From NCBI RefSeq assembly GCF_017876395.1, contig NZ_JAGINX010000001.1, positions 2,108,001 through 2,172,000 of the forward strand: a DNA stretch of 64,000 nucleotides, read 5' to 3'. The notes under the pieces are model-generated. The model was given only the letters and a program-made list of their open reading frames with translations, was not told where the DNA came from and did no database searches. Numbering within the stretch: the first letter of the stretch is position 1; every line of letters begins with the position of its first letter. This document shows positions 8,113 to 16,689 of this stretch, one piece after another. The position numbers were made by a program, and so were the translations under genes. The stretch is from Nesterenkonia lacusekhoensis. GTDB lineage: Bacteria; Actinomycetota; Actinomycetes; Actinomycetales; Micrococcaceae.

Positions 8113-8925
8113 ATGATGAATGGCGAGAACATCGAATGCTGGCTGACCGACATGGACGGCGTGCTCGTCCGTGAACATGAGGCCCTGCCGGGCGCGGCTG
8201 AGCTGCTGGAACAGTGGCGCCGCCAGGACCTCCCCTACCTGGTCCTGACGAATAATTCGATCTTCACCGCCAGAGACCTCAGCGCACGGCTCCGGCACTC
8301 CGGGCTGGTCGTGCCTGAGGAACGGATCTGGACCTCCGCACTGGCCACCGCCACCTTCCTGGCCCAGCAGGTGGACGCTGCCCAGGGTCAGGGCAGCTGC
8401 TACGTGGTGGGCGAGGCCGGCCTGACCACGGCGCTGCACGAGCACGGCTTCATCATGACCGAGACCGATCCCGACTACGTGGTGGTCGGTGAGACGCGGA
8501 ACTACAGCTTCGAAGCCATCACCAAGGCGGTCCGACTGATCAACGAAGGCGCCCGGTTCATCGTCACCAACCCCGATGCCACCGGCCCGAGCCCCGAGGG
8601 CGTGCTGCCGGCCACCGGAGCGATCGCCTCGCTGATCACCAAGGCCACCGGACGCGACCCCTACGTGGTGGGCAAGCCGAACCCCATGATGTTCCGCTCG
8701 GCTCTGAACCACCTCGGAGCCCACTCCATGCAGACCGCCATGATCGGTGACCGCATGGACACCGACATCGTCGCCGGCATGGAGGCAGGCATGCACACCA
8801 TCCTGGTGATGTCTGGCGTCTCCTCCCAGTCGAGCATCTCTGAGTACCCATTCCGGCCGAACCGAATCATCGACGGCGTCCACGAGCTGGTGGACGACTT
8901 CATCCAGGATGATGCCGAGGACTGA
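8113..8925 (+). CDS. HAD-superfamily phosphatase, NagD-like (subclass IIA)
   Basis: A 270-residue cytoplasmic hydrolase. Motif I is WLTDMDGVL (nucleophile and acid Asp), motif II is VLTNNS, motif III lies around the Lys of VVGKPNP, and motif IV is MIGDRMDTDI. The large C2-type cap between motifs II and III fits the NagD family, which removes phosphate from sugar phosphates or nucleotides; the substrate cannot be read from sequence. The ATG at 8113 is preferred, with GGGAG 3 bases upstream; an in-frame ATG at 8068 would start inside the operator. Confidence 0.9.
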   Translation: MMNGENIECWLTDMDGVLVREHEALPGAAELLEQWRRQDLPYLVLTNNSIFTARDLSARLRHSGLVVPEERIWTSALATATFLAQQVDAAQGQGSCYVVGEAGLTTALHEHGFIMTETDPDYVVVGETRNYSFEAITKAVRLINEGARFIVTNPDATGPSPEGVLPATGAIASLITKATGRDPYVVGKPNPMMFRSALNHLGAHSMQTAMIGDRMDTDIVAGMEAGMHTILVMSGVSSQSSISEYPFRPNRIIDGVHELVDDFIQDDAED

Positions 8926-8954
8926 GGGGCTTCTTTCCTGCTCCTGAGCTCCTA

Positions 8955-9028
8955 CGGAATTGCGTACCTGATTGTCGATGATGGCGGCCGCAATCCGCTG
9001 ATTCGACACATTCCGGTACACGATTCTG
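8955..9028. repeat. Intergenic palindrome, family A copy 2
   Basis: Same core as the copy at 1002: GGAATTGCGTACC on one side and GGTACACGATTCTG on the other, with matching inner blocks including CCGCTGATTCGACACATTCC. It lies between the convergent HAD and PH-like genes. This is more diverged than copies 1 and 3, with several mismatches in the stem. Confidence 0.65.
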
Positions 9029-9163
9029 GGGCCGGGCGATTCCCGGCCCCGGCCTGGCGCCGAGCCTGGACACCGGACGCCGGACACCGGGCGCCCCGAG
9101 CCGGATGCAGAGAACGCCGCGAGCCTTCTGCTGCCTGAGCGCCGGGGCGAGCCTCAGCTGCAC

Positions 9164-9523
9164 CTATTGTCGATGCTCAGCGAGGAAGGACCGGATCCTG
9201 CGCTCTTCTCCCTCAGGGTCTTCCACAGTGAGGACGGCCTTCCGGAAGCCCTCATTGACGAGCTCCAGCACGATGTTCTGACGGGGATCCCGGACATTCC
9301 AGTAGGAAGCCCGTCCCTCAGCGAGAAATGTTCCCATATACCTGCCCGGCAGAGACGTCCCCATCAGGCGGGATTCCGGGCCCCGAGATCCGATGCCAGA
9401 GTCTGCGGCGACATGTCTGACGTTGCTGGCTTGCAGACGCAGCTCTCTTCGGAACCCGAAGATCTTCGCCCAACCGCGGGGCTTCACCACCACATGATCA
9501 CCGTCGAAGAGGATTCTGTTCAC
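9164..9523 (-). CDS. Hypothetical protein, possible PH-like fold
   Basis: A 119-residue protein with no signal peptide or membrane span. Alternating beta-type stretches (RILFDGDHVVVKP, WAKIFGFRRELRLQ, ASYWNVRDPRQNIVLEL) and a final helix resemble the small bacterial PH-like proteins of actinobacteria, but this is only a resemblance. The start is a GTG at 9523. It stands alone between two family-A palindromes. No function can be assigned. Confidence 0.65.
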   Translation of the reverse strand: MNRILFDGDHVVVKPRGWAKIFGFRRELRLQASNVRHVAADSGIGSRGPESRLMGTSLPGRYMGTFLAEGRASYWNVRDPRQNIVLELVNEGFRKAVLTVEDPEGEERRIRSFLAEHRQ

Positions 9524-9599
9524 CCGACATCCTTCGCTCAGCCCTCGGGGTCTTCTGTCCTCAGGCTACCGGCCAGCACAGCCCCACACCCCCAGGCGC

Positions 9600-9671
9600 G
9601 AAATCGCGTGCCGGAATGTGGTGAATGAGCGGATTGTGTCCGCCATTGACCACATTCCGGTACGCGATTCG
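9600..9671. repeat. Intergenic palindrome, family A copy 3
   Basis: The best-preserved copy: arms AATCGCGTGCCGGAATGTGG and CCACATTCCGGTACGCGATT pair over about 20 bp with one G-U. It sits 18 bases past the stop of the MMPL gene and so probably ends that transcript. Confidence 0.75.
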
Positions 9672-9688
9672 GAAAGGGAAGAAGATCC

Positions 9689-12388
9689 TCAGCTGCGGGT
9701 GGAGGCGTACTCCTCGGCGTCGGCCTCCGCCTCGGATTCGGCCCCTTCGCGGCGGCGGCTTCGACGACGCCGACCGTTCGCCTTCGCCTCCTCAGCCTCC
9801 TTCCGCGCGGCTTCGGCCTCCTCGGTCTCGCCGTCGGTCACCTCACGCTCCAGCGCCGCACCCTCGACGTCGACGTCGGGCAGGATCTTGTCCAGCCACT
9901 TCGGCAGCCACCAGGCCGCCGGGCCGAGCAGGGTGAGCACCGCGGGAACGAGCAGCAGACGCACCACGAAGGCATCCAGCAGCACGCCGCCGGCCAGACC
10001 CAGGCCGATGGAGGCGACCATCGGGTCATCGGTGAAGATGAAGCCGGCGAAGACCGACCCCATGATCAGCGCCGCCGCAGTGACCACCGAACGCCCCGCA
10101 TGCAGACCCTGCCGCACGGCCAGGCGCGGGGCGGAGCCGTGGGCATAGGCCTCGCGCATCCCGGAGGCGGTGAAGAGCTGATAGTCCATGGCCAGGCCGA
10201 AGAGGATGCCCACCATGATCACCGGCAGGAAGGTCACGATCGGCCCGGGCTCGCTGAGACCGAAGAGATCGCCCATCCAGCCCCACTGGAAGATCGCGAC
10301 CACGATTCCCATCGCCGCGGCGAAGGATCCGATGAAGCCCAGGGTGGCCACCACCGGCAGCAGGATCGAGCGGAAGACGATCACCATCAGCACCAGGGAG
10401 AGGCCCACCACCAGCGTCAGGTAGAGCGGCAGCGCATCAGAGATGACATCAGAGACGTCGATGTTCGCCGCGGTCATGCCGGCCACTGAGAGCTCCACTC
10501 CGGAGAGATAGACCCCCTCGGTCTCAGCTTCGACGCCGGAGAGCGGCTCGCCATCGCGGAACTCGTGGACCAGCGCCTCAGTGGACTCGGCCGACGGGCC
10601 CTCCATCGGCAGCACCTGGAAGACGGCCACCGAGTTCTCGTCGTTGACGCCCACCGGCACCGCGGCGTCGATGTCATCGCGTGCGGCCAGCGCCTCACCG
10701 ATCTCGATCTGGTAGTCCATGGCCTGGCCCTCATCCAAGTCGCCATGCAGGTCCGCCACCACCAGCAGCGGCCCGTTCATGCCCTGACCGAAGGCCTCCT
10801 CCGTGGCGCTGTAGGCCTGGTAGGCAGTGGAGTCCTCGGCCTGGGAGCCGGCGTCGGGCAGGCCCAGCCGCATATCGAAGGTGGGCACGGCCAGCAGGCC
10901 CAGACCCACCAGAGAGACCACTGCGATCCCGAGAGCCTTGAGGCCACCGATCGGCGTCGTGATCTTCTTGGATTCGTGGAAGCCGATGTAGCGGCGCTCC
11001 TTGCGGCGCAGGATGCGGCGGCCCACCAGCGACAGCAGCGCCGGCGTCATCGTGGTGGCCATGAGCACCGCGATGATCACGCAGACCGCGGCCACGGTGC
11101 CCATCAGCCCCAGGAAGGGCAGTCCGGTGACGTTGAGCGCCAGCAGGGCGATCACCACAGTGGCGCCGGCGAAGACCACGGCGTTGCCGGCCGTGCCGTT
11201 GGCCAGCGCGATGGATTCGCGGATGCCCATCCCGTCTTTGAGCTGGTTGCGGTGGCGGTGCAGGATGAACAGCGCGTAGTCGATGCCCACGGCCAGGCCG
11301 AGCATCAGGCCCAGGATCGGGGTGATCGACATCATCTCGACCGTGCCGGAGAGGGCCATCGCACCCGCCACACCGATGCCGACGCCGATCAGCGCGTTGA
11401 ACAGCGGCAGTCCGGCACCGATCAGCGTGCCCAGCATGATCAGCAGCACTGCGGCGGCCACCATCAGGCCGATCGCCTCGGCGGTGGAGAACAGGTGCGG
11501 CATCTCCATGGAGATGTCTTGGGAGGGCAGGATCTCGACGCCGTCGATCTCAGCGGCGGTCAGCTCCTCGTCCAGCGAGGAGAGCTCCTCCATGCCCACG
11601 TTCTCCATGGACTCGTGGAAGGAGACGTTCATGACGGCGATGTCGCCGTCCTCGGAGACCATGCCCAGATCCTCGGTGAGCGCGAGCATGGCCTCGCCGC
11701 GGTCCAGCTCAGCCTCGGCGGGGGCCATCTCCTCCTCGGCGGCCTCCAGCTCTGCCTCGCCCTCTTCGATCTCGGCCCGGGCGCCGTCCAGCTCCTCCTG
11801 GGCGACGTCGAGCTCACCCTGCTGGTACTCGAACTGCGGAGCCAGAGCCTCGTAGTAGCCTCCGGCCTGTGCCTCCTCGATGGCCTCGTCGAGCTGAGCC
11901 TGCCCCGCGTCGAGTTCGGCCTGACCGGCCTCGAGCTCCTCGCGGGCCTGCTCGAGCTCCTCCCAACCGGCCTCGACCTCCTGGGAGCCCTCTTCCAGCT
12001 CCTCGCGACCCTCGGCGAGCTCCTCCTGGGACTCAGCCATCTCCTCCTCGGAGACGAAGGGGTCGGTGACCGAATCCACGGCCTCGTGCTGTTCGACCTC
12101 CTCGATCAGCTGAGCGACGTCGGACTCCTGCTGCTCGGTGAAGGAGCTGCCGTCCTCGGTGCGCAGCACCACGCTGGCACTGCCGCCGCCGGCGTCGGGC
12201 ATCTCTTCGGCCAGGCGGTCGGCGACCTCCGTGGTCTCCAGGTCCGGCATGGTGATCTGGTCGGTGAGCTGGCCGCCGAAGCCCAGGAAGGCAGTGATCG
12301 CGAGGATCAGCAGGGCGAACCAAGCAGCGATGACGGTCTTGGCGCGGCGGGCGGCCAACAGACCGAGGCGATAGAGCATTTTTGCCAT
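9689..12388 (-). CDS. MMPL/RND-family exporter with a coiled-coil insertion
   Basis: An 899-residue inner-membrane exporter: a first span near residue 20, an outer domain, five or six spans (about residues 310-490, including LGLAVGIDYALFILHRH), a second outer domain, and a second bundle (about 650-830, including VGILFGLAMDYQLFTASGMREAY). The two Asp-Tyr pairs in those spans are the proton-relay residues of MMPL proteins. The first outer domain contains about 140 residues of Glu/Ala/Leu-rich heptads (EELEEGSQEVEAGWEEL and so on) that should form a long coiled coil; the C-terminus is basic. It is downstream of a TetR gene, so export of lipids or toxic compounds under ligand control is likely. 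Confidence 0.92.
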   Translation of the reverse strand: MAKMLYRLGLLAARRAKTVIAAWFALLILAITAFLGFGGQLTDQITMPDLETTEVADRLAEEMPDAGGGSASVVLRTEDGSSFTEQQESDVAQLIEEVEQHEAVDSVTDPFVSEEEMAESQEELAEGREELEEGSQEVEAGWEELEQAREELEAGQAELDAGQAQLDEAIEEAQAGGYYEALAPQFEYQQGELDVAQEELDGARAEIEEGEAELEAAEEEMAPAEAELDRGEAMLALTEDLGMVSEDGDIAVMNVSFHESMENVGMEELSSLDEELTAAEIDGVEILPSQDISMEMPHLFSTAEAIGLMVAAAVLLIMLGTLIGAGLPLFNALIGVGIGVAGAMALSGTVEMMSITPILGLMLGLAVGIDYALFILHRHRNQLKDGMGIRESIALANGTAGNAVVFAGATVVIALLALNVTGLPFLGLMGTVAAVCVIIAVLMATTMTPALLSLVGRRILRRKERRYIGFHESKKITTPIGGLKALGIAVVSLVGLGLLAVPTFDMRLGLPDAGSQAEDSTAYQAYSATEEAFGQGMNGPLLVVADLHGDLDEGQAMDYQIEIGEALAARDDIDAAVPVGVNDENSVAVFQVLPMEGPSAESTEALVHEFRDGEPLSGVEAETEGVYLSGVELSVAGMTAANIDVSDVISDALPLYLTLVVGLSLVLMVIVFRSILLPVVATLGFIGSFAAAMGIVVAIFQWGWMGDLFGLSEPGPIVTFLPVIMVGILFGLAMDYQLFTASGMREAYAHGSAPRLAVRQGLHAGRSVVTAAALIMGSVFAGFIFTDDPMVASIGLGLAGGVLLDAFVVRLLLVPAVLTLLGPAAWWLPKWLDKILPDVDVEGAALEREVTDGETEEAEAARKEAEEAKANGRRRRSRRREGAESEAEADAEEYASTRS

Positions 12389-12447
12389 GAGCGACCCTGT
12401 TCTGAAGGTGGAGAGAGGTCAGTGAACCTCATACAGCATAAACGGAA

Positions 12448-12482
12448 CGTCGCGTCTCATAAATAGATTCCGAGACGCGACG
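12448..12482. promoter_or_regulatory. Inverted repeat between tetR and the MMPL gene, likely operator
   Basis: CGTCGCGTCTC (12448-12458) and GAGACGCGACG (12472-12482) form a perfect 11-bp dyad with a 13-nt AT-rich centre. It is 60 bases before the MMPL start and overlaps a possible promoter (TTTATG, 17 nt, TATGCT on the minus strand). Size and symmetry fit a TetR-family site. Confidence 0.6.
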
Positions 12483-12507
12483 ACTCGAAAGTGAGCGAAG
12501 TCACAGC

Positions 12508-13161
12508 TCACGCGGGACGGCGCGCATCCAGCGCACCGTCGAGCAGCACATGGAGCAGCTTCTTCAGCCACTCCCCATCGGGTGTTCCAGTGGTCAGCAT
12601 CTGCATCACCACCGTGCCCATCACCGCAGAGGCAACCATGCTCGGATCCACATCCGGGCGCAGCTCCCCCGCCGCATGGGCCGAGCGCAGCCGTTCCGCC
12701 AGATGCATCCCGGACCACACATCGGTGTTCTGCAGAAGTTCTTGGATGGCCTCGCCGCCGCTGACGATCGCGGCCATCAGACTGCACAGGATGACCATCC
12801 CCTCATCCTCATCCTGCTTGCGCATGCCCTTCACGCTCTGCTCGACCCAGCTGTCCAGATCGGCGCGCAGATCTCCGGTGTCCGGCACCTGGTGGAAGTC
12901 CAGCCGCAGGTACCCGGTCACCAGAGCCTCCAGCACCACCGCCGCCTTGTTCTCCCACCAGCGGTAGATGGTCTGCTTCCCGACGCCGGCCTCTGCGGCG
13001 ATCCGCTCCACGGTCAGCTCCTCATAGGGCAGCTCTTCCACGTCGAGCAGCCGCGCCGTGGCCTCCATGACCGCCTGATGGGATGCTTCGCTGCGCGGGC
13101 GCCCACGGCGCGCGGCAGTGCTCTTGGCGGGAGCGGAGGGGGTCTCAGTCACGCAGATCAT
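12508..13161 (-). CDS. TetR-family transcriptional regulator
   Basis: A 217-residue regulator. The N-terminal helix-turn-helix is clear: RRGRPRSEASHQAVMEATARLL, then LTVERIAAEAGVGKQTIYRWWENKAAVV. The remaining 140 residues form a helical ligand domain with no recognisable class. The ATG at 13161 is chosen; a GTG three codons on is equally possible, and the open frame further upstream belongs to the divergent gene. It precedes the MMPL exporter on the same strand with an 11-bp dyad between them, so repression of that exporter is the likely role. Confidence 0.92.
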   Translation of the reverse strand: MICVTETPSAPAKSTAARRGRPRSEASHQAVMEATARLLDVEELPYEELTVERIAAEAGVGKQTIYRWWENKAAVVLEALVTGYLRLDFHQVPDTGDLRADLDSWVEQSVKGMRKQDEDEGMVILCSLMAAIVSGGEAIQELLQNTDVWSGMHLAERLRSAHAAGELRPDVDPSMVASAVMGTVVMQMLTTGTPDGEWLKKLLHVLLDGALDARRPA

Positions 13162-13212
13162 CGTATCGTGAGCCAACCTCGGCCGGACCCGGCCTGCTCG
13201 TAGACTTGATCC

Positions 13213-13416
13213 ATGCCCAACAGCTCGCAGGGAAGCCGCCGCCCCGGCTCCGCCTCCACCCCGAAGGGAAACTGGCTGCTGCTCATCGGCGGCCTGGTCG
13301 TCGCCGGCTCGGGGGTCTTCTTCCTGTTCATCGATCACGGCTGGACGCTGGTCTCCGCCCTGCAGCTCGGTGTGGGCGCGTGGATGGCCGTCGACGGATG
13401 GCGCGGGCTCTCATGA
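13213..13416 (+). CDS. Small membrane protein, 67 aa
   Basis: A basic, polar N-terminus (MPNSSQGSRRPGSAS) is followed by two hydrophobic stretches, NWLLLIGGLVVAGSGVFFLF and LVSALQLGVGAWMAVDG. It should be a two-span membrane protein. Its stop overlaps the pabB start in an ATGA, so the two are translated together. Function not known. Confidence 0.75.
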   Translation: MPNSSQGSRRPGSASTPKGNWLLLIGGLVVAGSGVFFLFIDHGWTLVSALQLGVGAWMAVDGWRGLS

Positions 13417-14939
13417 AGGTGCCGGCGGGCCTCCATCCGCGCAGCGCCGATCGCGCCGCGGCTCTCTTCGCTCGGCTGAGCGCGCAGCGCCCCGAGGACC
13501 CGGCCGCCCTGCTGGACAGCAGCGACCACCACAGCTCCCCCGCTCCCGCACGCAGCCGCTACAGCATCCTGGCCTTCTCCTCAGGTCCCGAGCGCCGCGA
13601 GGTGCTGCATTCCCGCGGCCTGACCACGGTCCGAGCAGCGAGCCGCGTCCGCAGCGGTGAGGCACCTGGTGCTCATGCCGGGATGGAACAGAGCCTCGAG
13701 CAGCCCTTCTTCGACTGGCTGCGGGAGAACTGGGAGATCACTCCCGACGCCGAGGGCGCCACGGCCTCGGCGGCTCCGTTCCAACTGGGCTGGGTCGGCT
13801 GGCTGGGCTATGAGCTCAAACGCGAGCTGGGCTCCCCCGACGGTGCTGCCGCCGCTCGGCGGACTCCCGCCGGCGGCCTGCCTGAGGCCGAGGCCCACCT
13901 CTTCCGCGCCACTCACGCAGTGGTGATCGACCACCACCGCGAAGAGCTGGAGATCCAGTCCCTCCAGCCGGATCCCGCGTGGGATCAGGAGGTGGCCGCG
14001 GCCCTCGCGGAGCTGGAGTCGGACCGGAGCGAACAGCCTGCAGCCCCGCCGGCGGAGCTGCGGAATCTGCGGGTGCGGGACTCCCAGGAGGAGTACATGG
14101 CCGCGATCCGCACCGCTCAGGAGGAGATCCGCAGCGGCACCACCTATGAGATCTGTCTGACCACAGCCGTGAGCGCCGAAGTCCACGGGGCTGCGGCCGG
14201 CGTCGAGCTCTTCGCCCGGATGCGGGAGCGCAATCGGGCGCCCTTCACCCAGTATCTGCGTCTGCCCTCGGGCGAGGGCTCCGGCACGGAGATCCTGTCC
14301 ACCTCACCCGAGCGCTATCTCAGCGTCACACCCGAGGGCCCCGGCAGCACCGTCCGTTCGGAGCCGATCAAGGGAACCCGGCCGCGAGGCGGCACCGAGG
14401 AGGAGGACCAGGCGCTGGCTCAGGATCTGCGCACCCACCCCAAGGACCGCGCGGAGAACGTGATGATCACCGATCTGGTGCGCAACGATCTCTCCATCCA
14501 CGCCGAGACCGGCACGCTGCGCACCGAACGGCTCTGCGCAGTGGAGAGCTACCCGAGCGTCCACCAGATGGTCTCCACGGTGAGCGCTCAGCTGGACCGG
14601 CAGGCCCACCCGGCAGATGTCATCGCCGCAGCGTTCCCGCCGGGATCCATGACCGGGGCGCCGAAGATCTCCACGATGAACATCCTCGAAGAGCTGGAGA
14701 CCGGCCCGCGGGGCGCCTACTCGGGAGTGGCCGGCTACTTCAGCCGCAGCGGCGCCGCCGACCTCTCGGTGCTCATCCGCACCGCGGTGCTCACCGATGA
14801 CGGCGACCGCCGGCACCTGCACCTCGGCCTGGGAGGCGCCATCACCGCAGATTCCGACCCTGAGGCCGAATGGGAAGAGGTCCGCACCAAGTCGGCGGGC
14901 GTACTGGGAGCGTTGGGCGCAGAGTTCCCACAGCGCTGA
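13413..14939 (+). CDS. pabB: Aminodeoxychorismate synthase component I
   Basis: A 508-residue enzyme of the folate branch that adds ammonia to chorismate, giving 4-amino-4-deoxychorismate. The chorismate-binding domain covers the C-terminal half. The PIKGTRPRG motif carries the Lys that marks PabB rather than anthranilate synthase (PIAGT). Also visible are DLVRNDLS, PPGSMTGAPK and YSGVAGYFS. The first 150 residues are divergent. The start is the ATG at 13413 in a 4-base overlap with the small membrane protein. No glutaminase (pabA) is nearby; pabC lies at 18292. The gene ends directly against the convergent lipoprotein gene, with no gap. Confidence 0.93.
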   Translation: MKVPAGLHPRSADRAAALFARLSAQRPEDPAALLDSSDHHSSPAPARSRYSILAFSSGPERREVLHSRGLTTVRAASRVRSGEAPGAHAGMEQSLEQPFFDWLRENWEITPDAEGATASAAPFQLGWVGWLGYELKRELGSPDGAAAARRTPAGGLPEAEAHLFRATHAVVIDHHREELEIQSLQPDPAWDQEVAAALAELESDRSEQPAAPPAELRNLRVRDSQEEYMAAIRTAQEEIRSGTTYEICLTTAVSAEVHGAAAGVELFARMRERNRAPFTQYLRLPSGEGSGTEILSTSPERYLSVTPEGPGSTVRSEPIKGTRPRGGTEEEDQALAQDLRTHPKDRAENVMITDLVRNDLSIHAETGTLRTERLCAVESYPSVHQMVSTVSAQLDRQAHPADVIAAAFPPGSMTGAPKISTMNILEELETGPRGAYSGVAGYFSRSGAADLSVLIRTAVLTDDGDRRHLHLGLGGAITADSDPEAEWEEVRTKSAGVLGALGAEFPQR

Positions 14940-15701
14940 TCACTCCAGAGCGTCGAGCTTCTCGTCCTGTGCCTCCACCAGTTCTTCGAAGACGGGCTGA
15001 TCCAGGTTCAGCGCACTGATCATGACCAGGTTGTTCCCGAAGTCCCTGGTGGCGAACCAGCCTTCGACCACGGACCCGTCCGCCAAATGCATCTGCATCG
15101 TCATTCCGCCGAAGGCGCCGTGGGAGAACCCGCCGAACTCCGCCACCTCCGACTCGTTCTCCAGCACAGAGCCTCCGCAGGACTCGAGGAGCTGCTCCCA
15201 GACGCTCGCGGACTCGGCCGGACGGTCGTAGCTGAGCATCCACAGCGCCATGCTGCCCTCTTCATAACCGACCTCACGGATCACGCCTGATTCCGGATCC
15301 TCACCGATGAGGTCCACATTGACCGCGTCCATGGCGGCGGCACACTCCGATTCGCCGAACCCGTCCACGTAGACGCCCTGGTTCACCCCCATGCGGTCAC
15401 GGAAGTACTGCGTTCCCGTGGTCTCGGCGAACTGCAGGACCTCAAAGGGCATGTCCCCCTCATCCAGCAGAGCTTTGAGGATCTGTTCCTCGCTCAGCGC
15501 GGCACGATCACTCTCAGCTGCGACCACGGGCTGGTCTCCGGCCGCCGCCTGGGCCTCCTCAGGCTCCTCCGAACCATCCGTGGACACCGCCGCGAAGGGA
15601 GCTGCAGGGGCCTCATCGGCTGCATCAGAGCCGGAACAGGCGGTGAGGACCAGTGCTGAGAGAGTCAGAAGCGCCGCAGAAGCGCGGAACTCAGGCTTCA
15701 T
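14940..15701 (-). CDS. Lipoprotein, PknH-sensor-like, second of a pair
   Basis: A 253-residue exported lipoprotein: signal peptide with lipobox LTAC (ALLTLSALVLTACSGS), then an Ala/Glu-rich spacer and a globular domain with four Cys (ESECAAAMDAVNV, LLESCGGSV). The fold outline resembles the extracellular sensor domains of mycobacterial PknH and related lipoproteins. It is a diverged paralogue of the gene just upstream. The ATG at 15701 is chosen because GAGG lies 9 bases upstream; it overlaps the preceding gene by 11 bases. Confidence 0.8.
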   Translation of the reverse strand: MKPEFRASAALLTLSALVLTACSGSDAADEAPAAPFAAVSTDGSEEPEEAQAAAGDQPVVAAESDRAALSEEQILKALLDEGDMPFEVLQFAETTGTQYFRDRMGVNQGVYVDGFGESECAAAMDAVNVDLIGEDPESGVIREVGYEEGSMALWMLSYDRPAESASVWEQLLESCGGSVLENESEVAEFGGFSHGAFGGMTMQMHLADGSVVEGWFATRDFGNNLVMISALNLDQPVFEELVEAQDEKLDALE

Positions 15702-16641
15702 CCTCATCGTCGTCCTCGTCCTGGTCGTTTCGGTCCTGGTCGTCTCGGTCCTGATCGGCTTCGTCTTCGTCGGCGCCATCATCGGCACCGTCATCGTCCT
15801 CGCGGCCGTCGTCGAGGTCCTCCGGCAGCCCCTCGTCCAATCTGCGCTCCTGCGCGCGGAGCACATCGGTGAACGTGCCCGAGGGGACGTCCATGCCCAC
15901 GGCGTAGACGATGTTCTCCCCACGGTCCAGAGTGGCCAGGAAGATGTCGTCGAAGTAGAGATCCTGCTCGAAGAAGCTGCCGGCCTGCACCGCCATGTGC
16001 ACGCCGTTCCAACTGCCCTGCTCGATCGCACTGAGCGAGACGACGTCTCCATCCTCTTCGATCTCGACGCCGTCGCAGGCCCTGTGGACCTCTTCCCAGA
16101 CGGCCGCGGTGTCCTGCTCCTCGCCGAAGGAGGAGGCGCCCGTCATGATCACGTCCTCGCCATAGGAGACGTTCGGGTTGTCCCGCAGCCCTCCGACGAA
16201 GACGTTCTCGCCGCCGTCGGACTCGATCTCCTCCAGCGCGGCGATGCCGTCGAAGCAGTCCTGCGCCTCAGAGGTGTAGTCGATGCCGTCCAGCGGGATC
16301 CAATACTCGGCCCATTCGGCGTAGTACTCGCTGAGGAAGGGATCGCCCTCCTCCTGCTCGAAGGAGTCGAGGGCGTAGGGCCAGTCGTCCTCATCAAGGA
16401 GCAGATACTCGATCTGGTCGGCGTCGAGCTCCTCATAGGTCAATTCAGCGGGGTCGGTCTCCGACTGGTCCGGGCCAGAGTCTCCGCCGCCTTCTCCTGC
16501 GCCGGTCTCGGAGGGGCCGCTCTGCTGATCCTCCGGATCAGTGCCAGGCTCCACGTCAGAACCGGGCTCCAGCCCCACGCATCCGGTCAGGACCAGCGCC
16601 GCCAGCGCGCTCACGGCCAGAGGCCTGAGTCCTGTCTCCAT
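15691..16641 (-). CDS. Lipoprotein with a very acidic C-terminal tail
   Basis: A 316-residue lipoprotein: signal peptide and lipobox LTGC (AALVLTGCVGLE), a Gly/Glu/Ser linker, a globular domain of about 190 residues related to the next gene (shared pattern ADQIEYLLLDEDDWPYAL and a conserved Cys pair), then about 45 residues made almost only of Asp, Glu, Gln and Arg. Its ribosome binding site contains TGAGGGGGA, the exact complement of the C-rich loops at 4076 and 5071, so it may be a target of those small RNAs. Function unknown. Confidence 0.82.
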   Translation of the reverse strand: METGLRPLAVSALAALVLTGCVGLEPGSDVEPGTDPEDQQSGPSETGAGEGGGDSGPDQSETDPAELTYEELDADQIEYLLLDEDDWPYALDSFEQEEGDPFLSEYYAEWAEYWIPLDGIDYTSEAQDCFDGIAALEEIESDGGENVFVGGLRDNPNVSYGEDVIMTGASSFGEEQDTAAVWEEVHRACDGVEIEEDGDVVSLSAIEQGSWNGVHMAVQAGSFFEQDLYFDDIFLATLDRGENIVYAVGMDVPSGTFTDVLRAQERRLDEGLPEDLDDGREDDDGADDGADEDEADQDRDDQDRNDQDEDDDEDEA

Positions 16642-16644
16642 CGT

Positions 16645-16653
16645 TCCCCCTCA
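16645..16653 (-). promoter_or_regulatory. Ribosome binding site complementary to the small-RNA loop
   Basis: On the minus strand this reads TGAGGGGGA, 3 bases before the lipoprotein ATG. All 9 bases pair with the TCCCCCTCA loop of both small RNAs. The run of five G is unusual for a Shine-Dalgarno site. Confidence 0.55.
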
Positions 16654-16689
16654 ATATGCGACGCCGACCCCCTCATTCTACGGTGCCCG

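Noticed and set aside
10565-12466. 633-codon frame opposite the MMPL gene
   Set aside because: Shadow of a high-GC gene; composition is unlike a protein and no start signal is present.
13083-13412. Upstream extension of pabB by 110 codons
   Set aside because: It overlaps the tetR start and the small membrane protein gene; the ATGA overlap at 13413 gives a better start.
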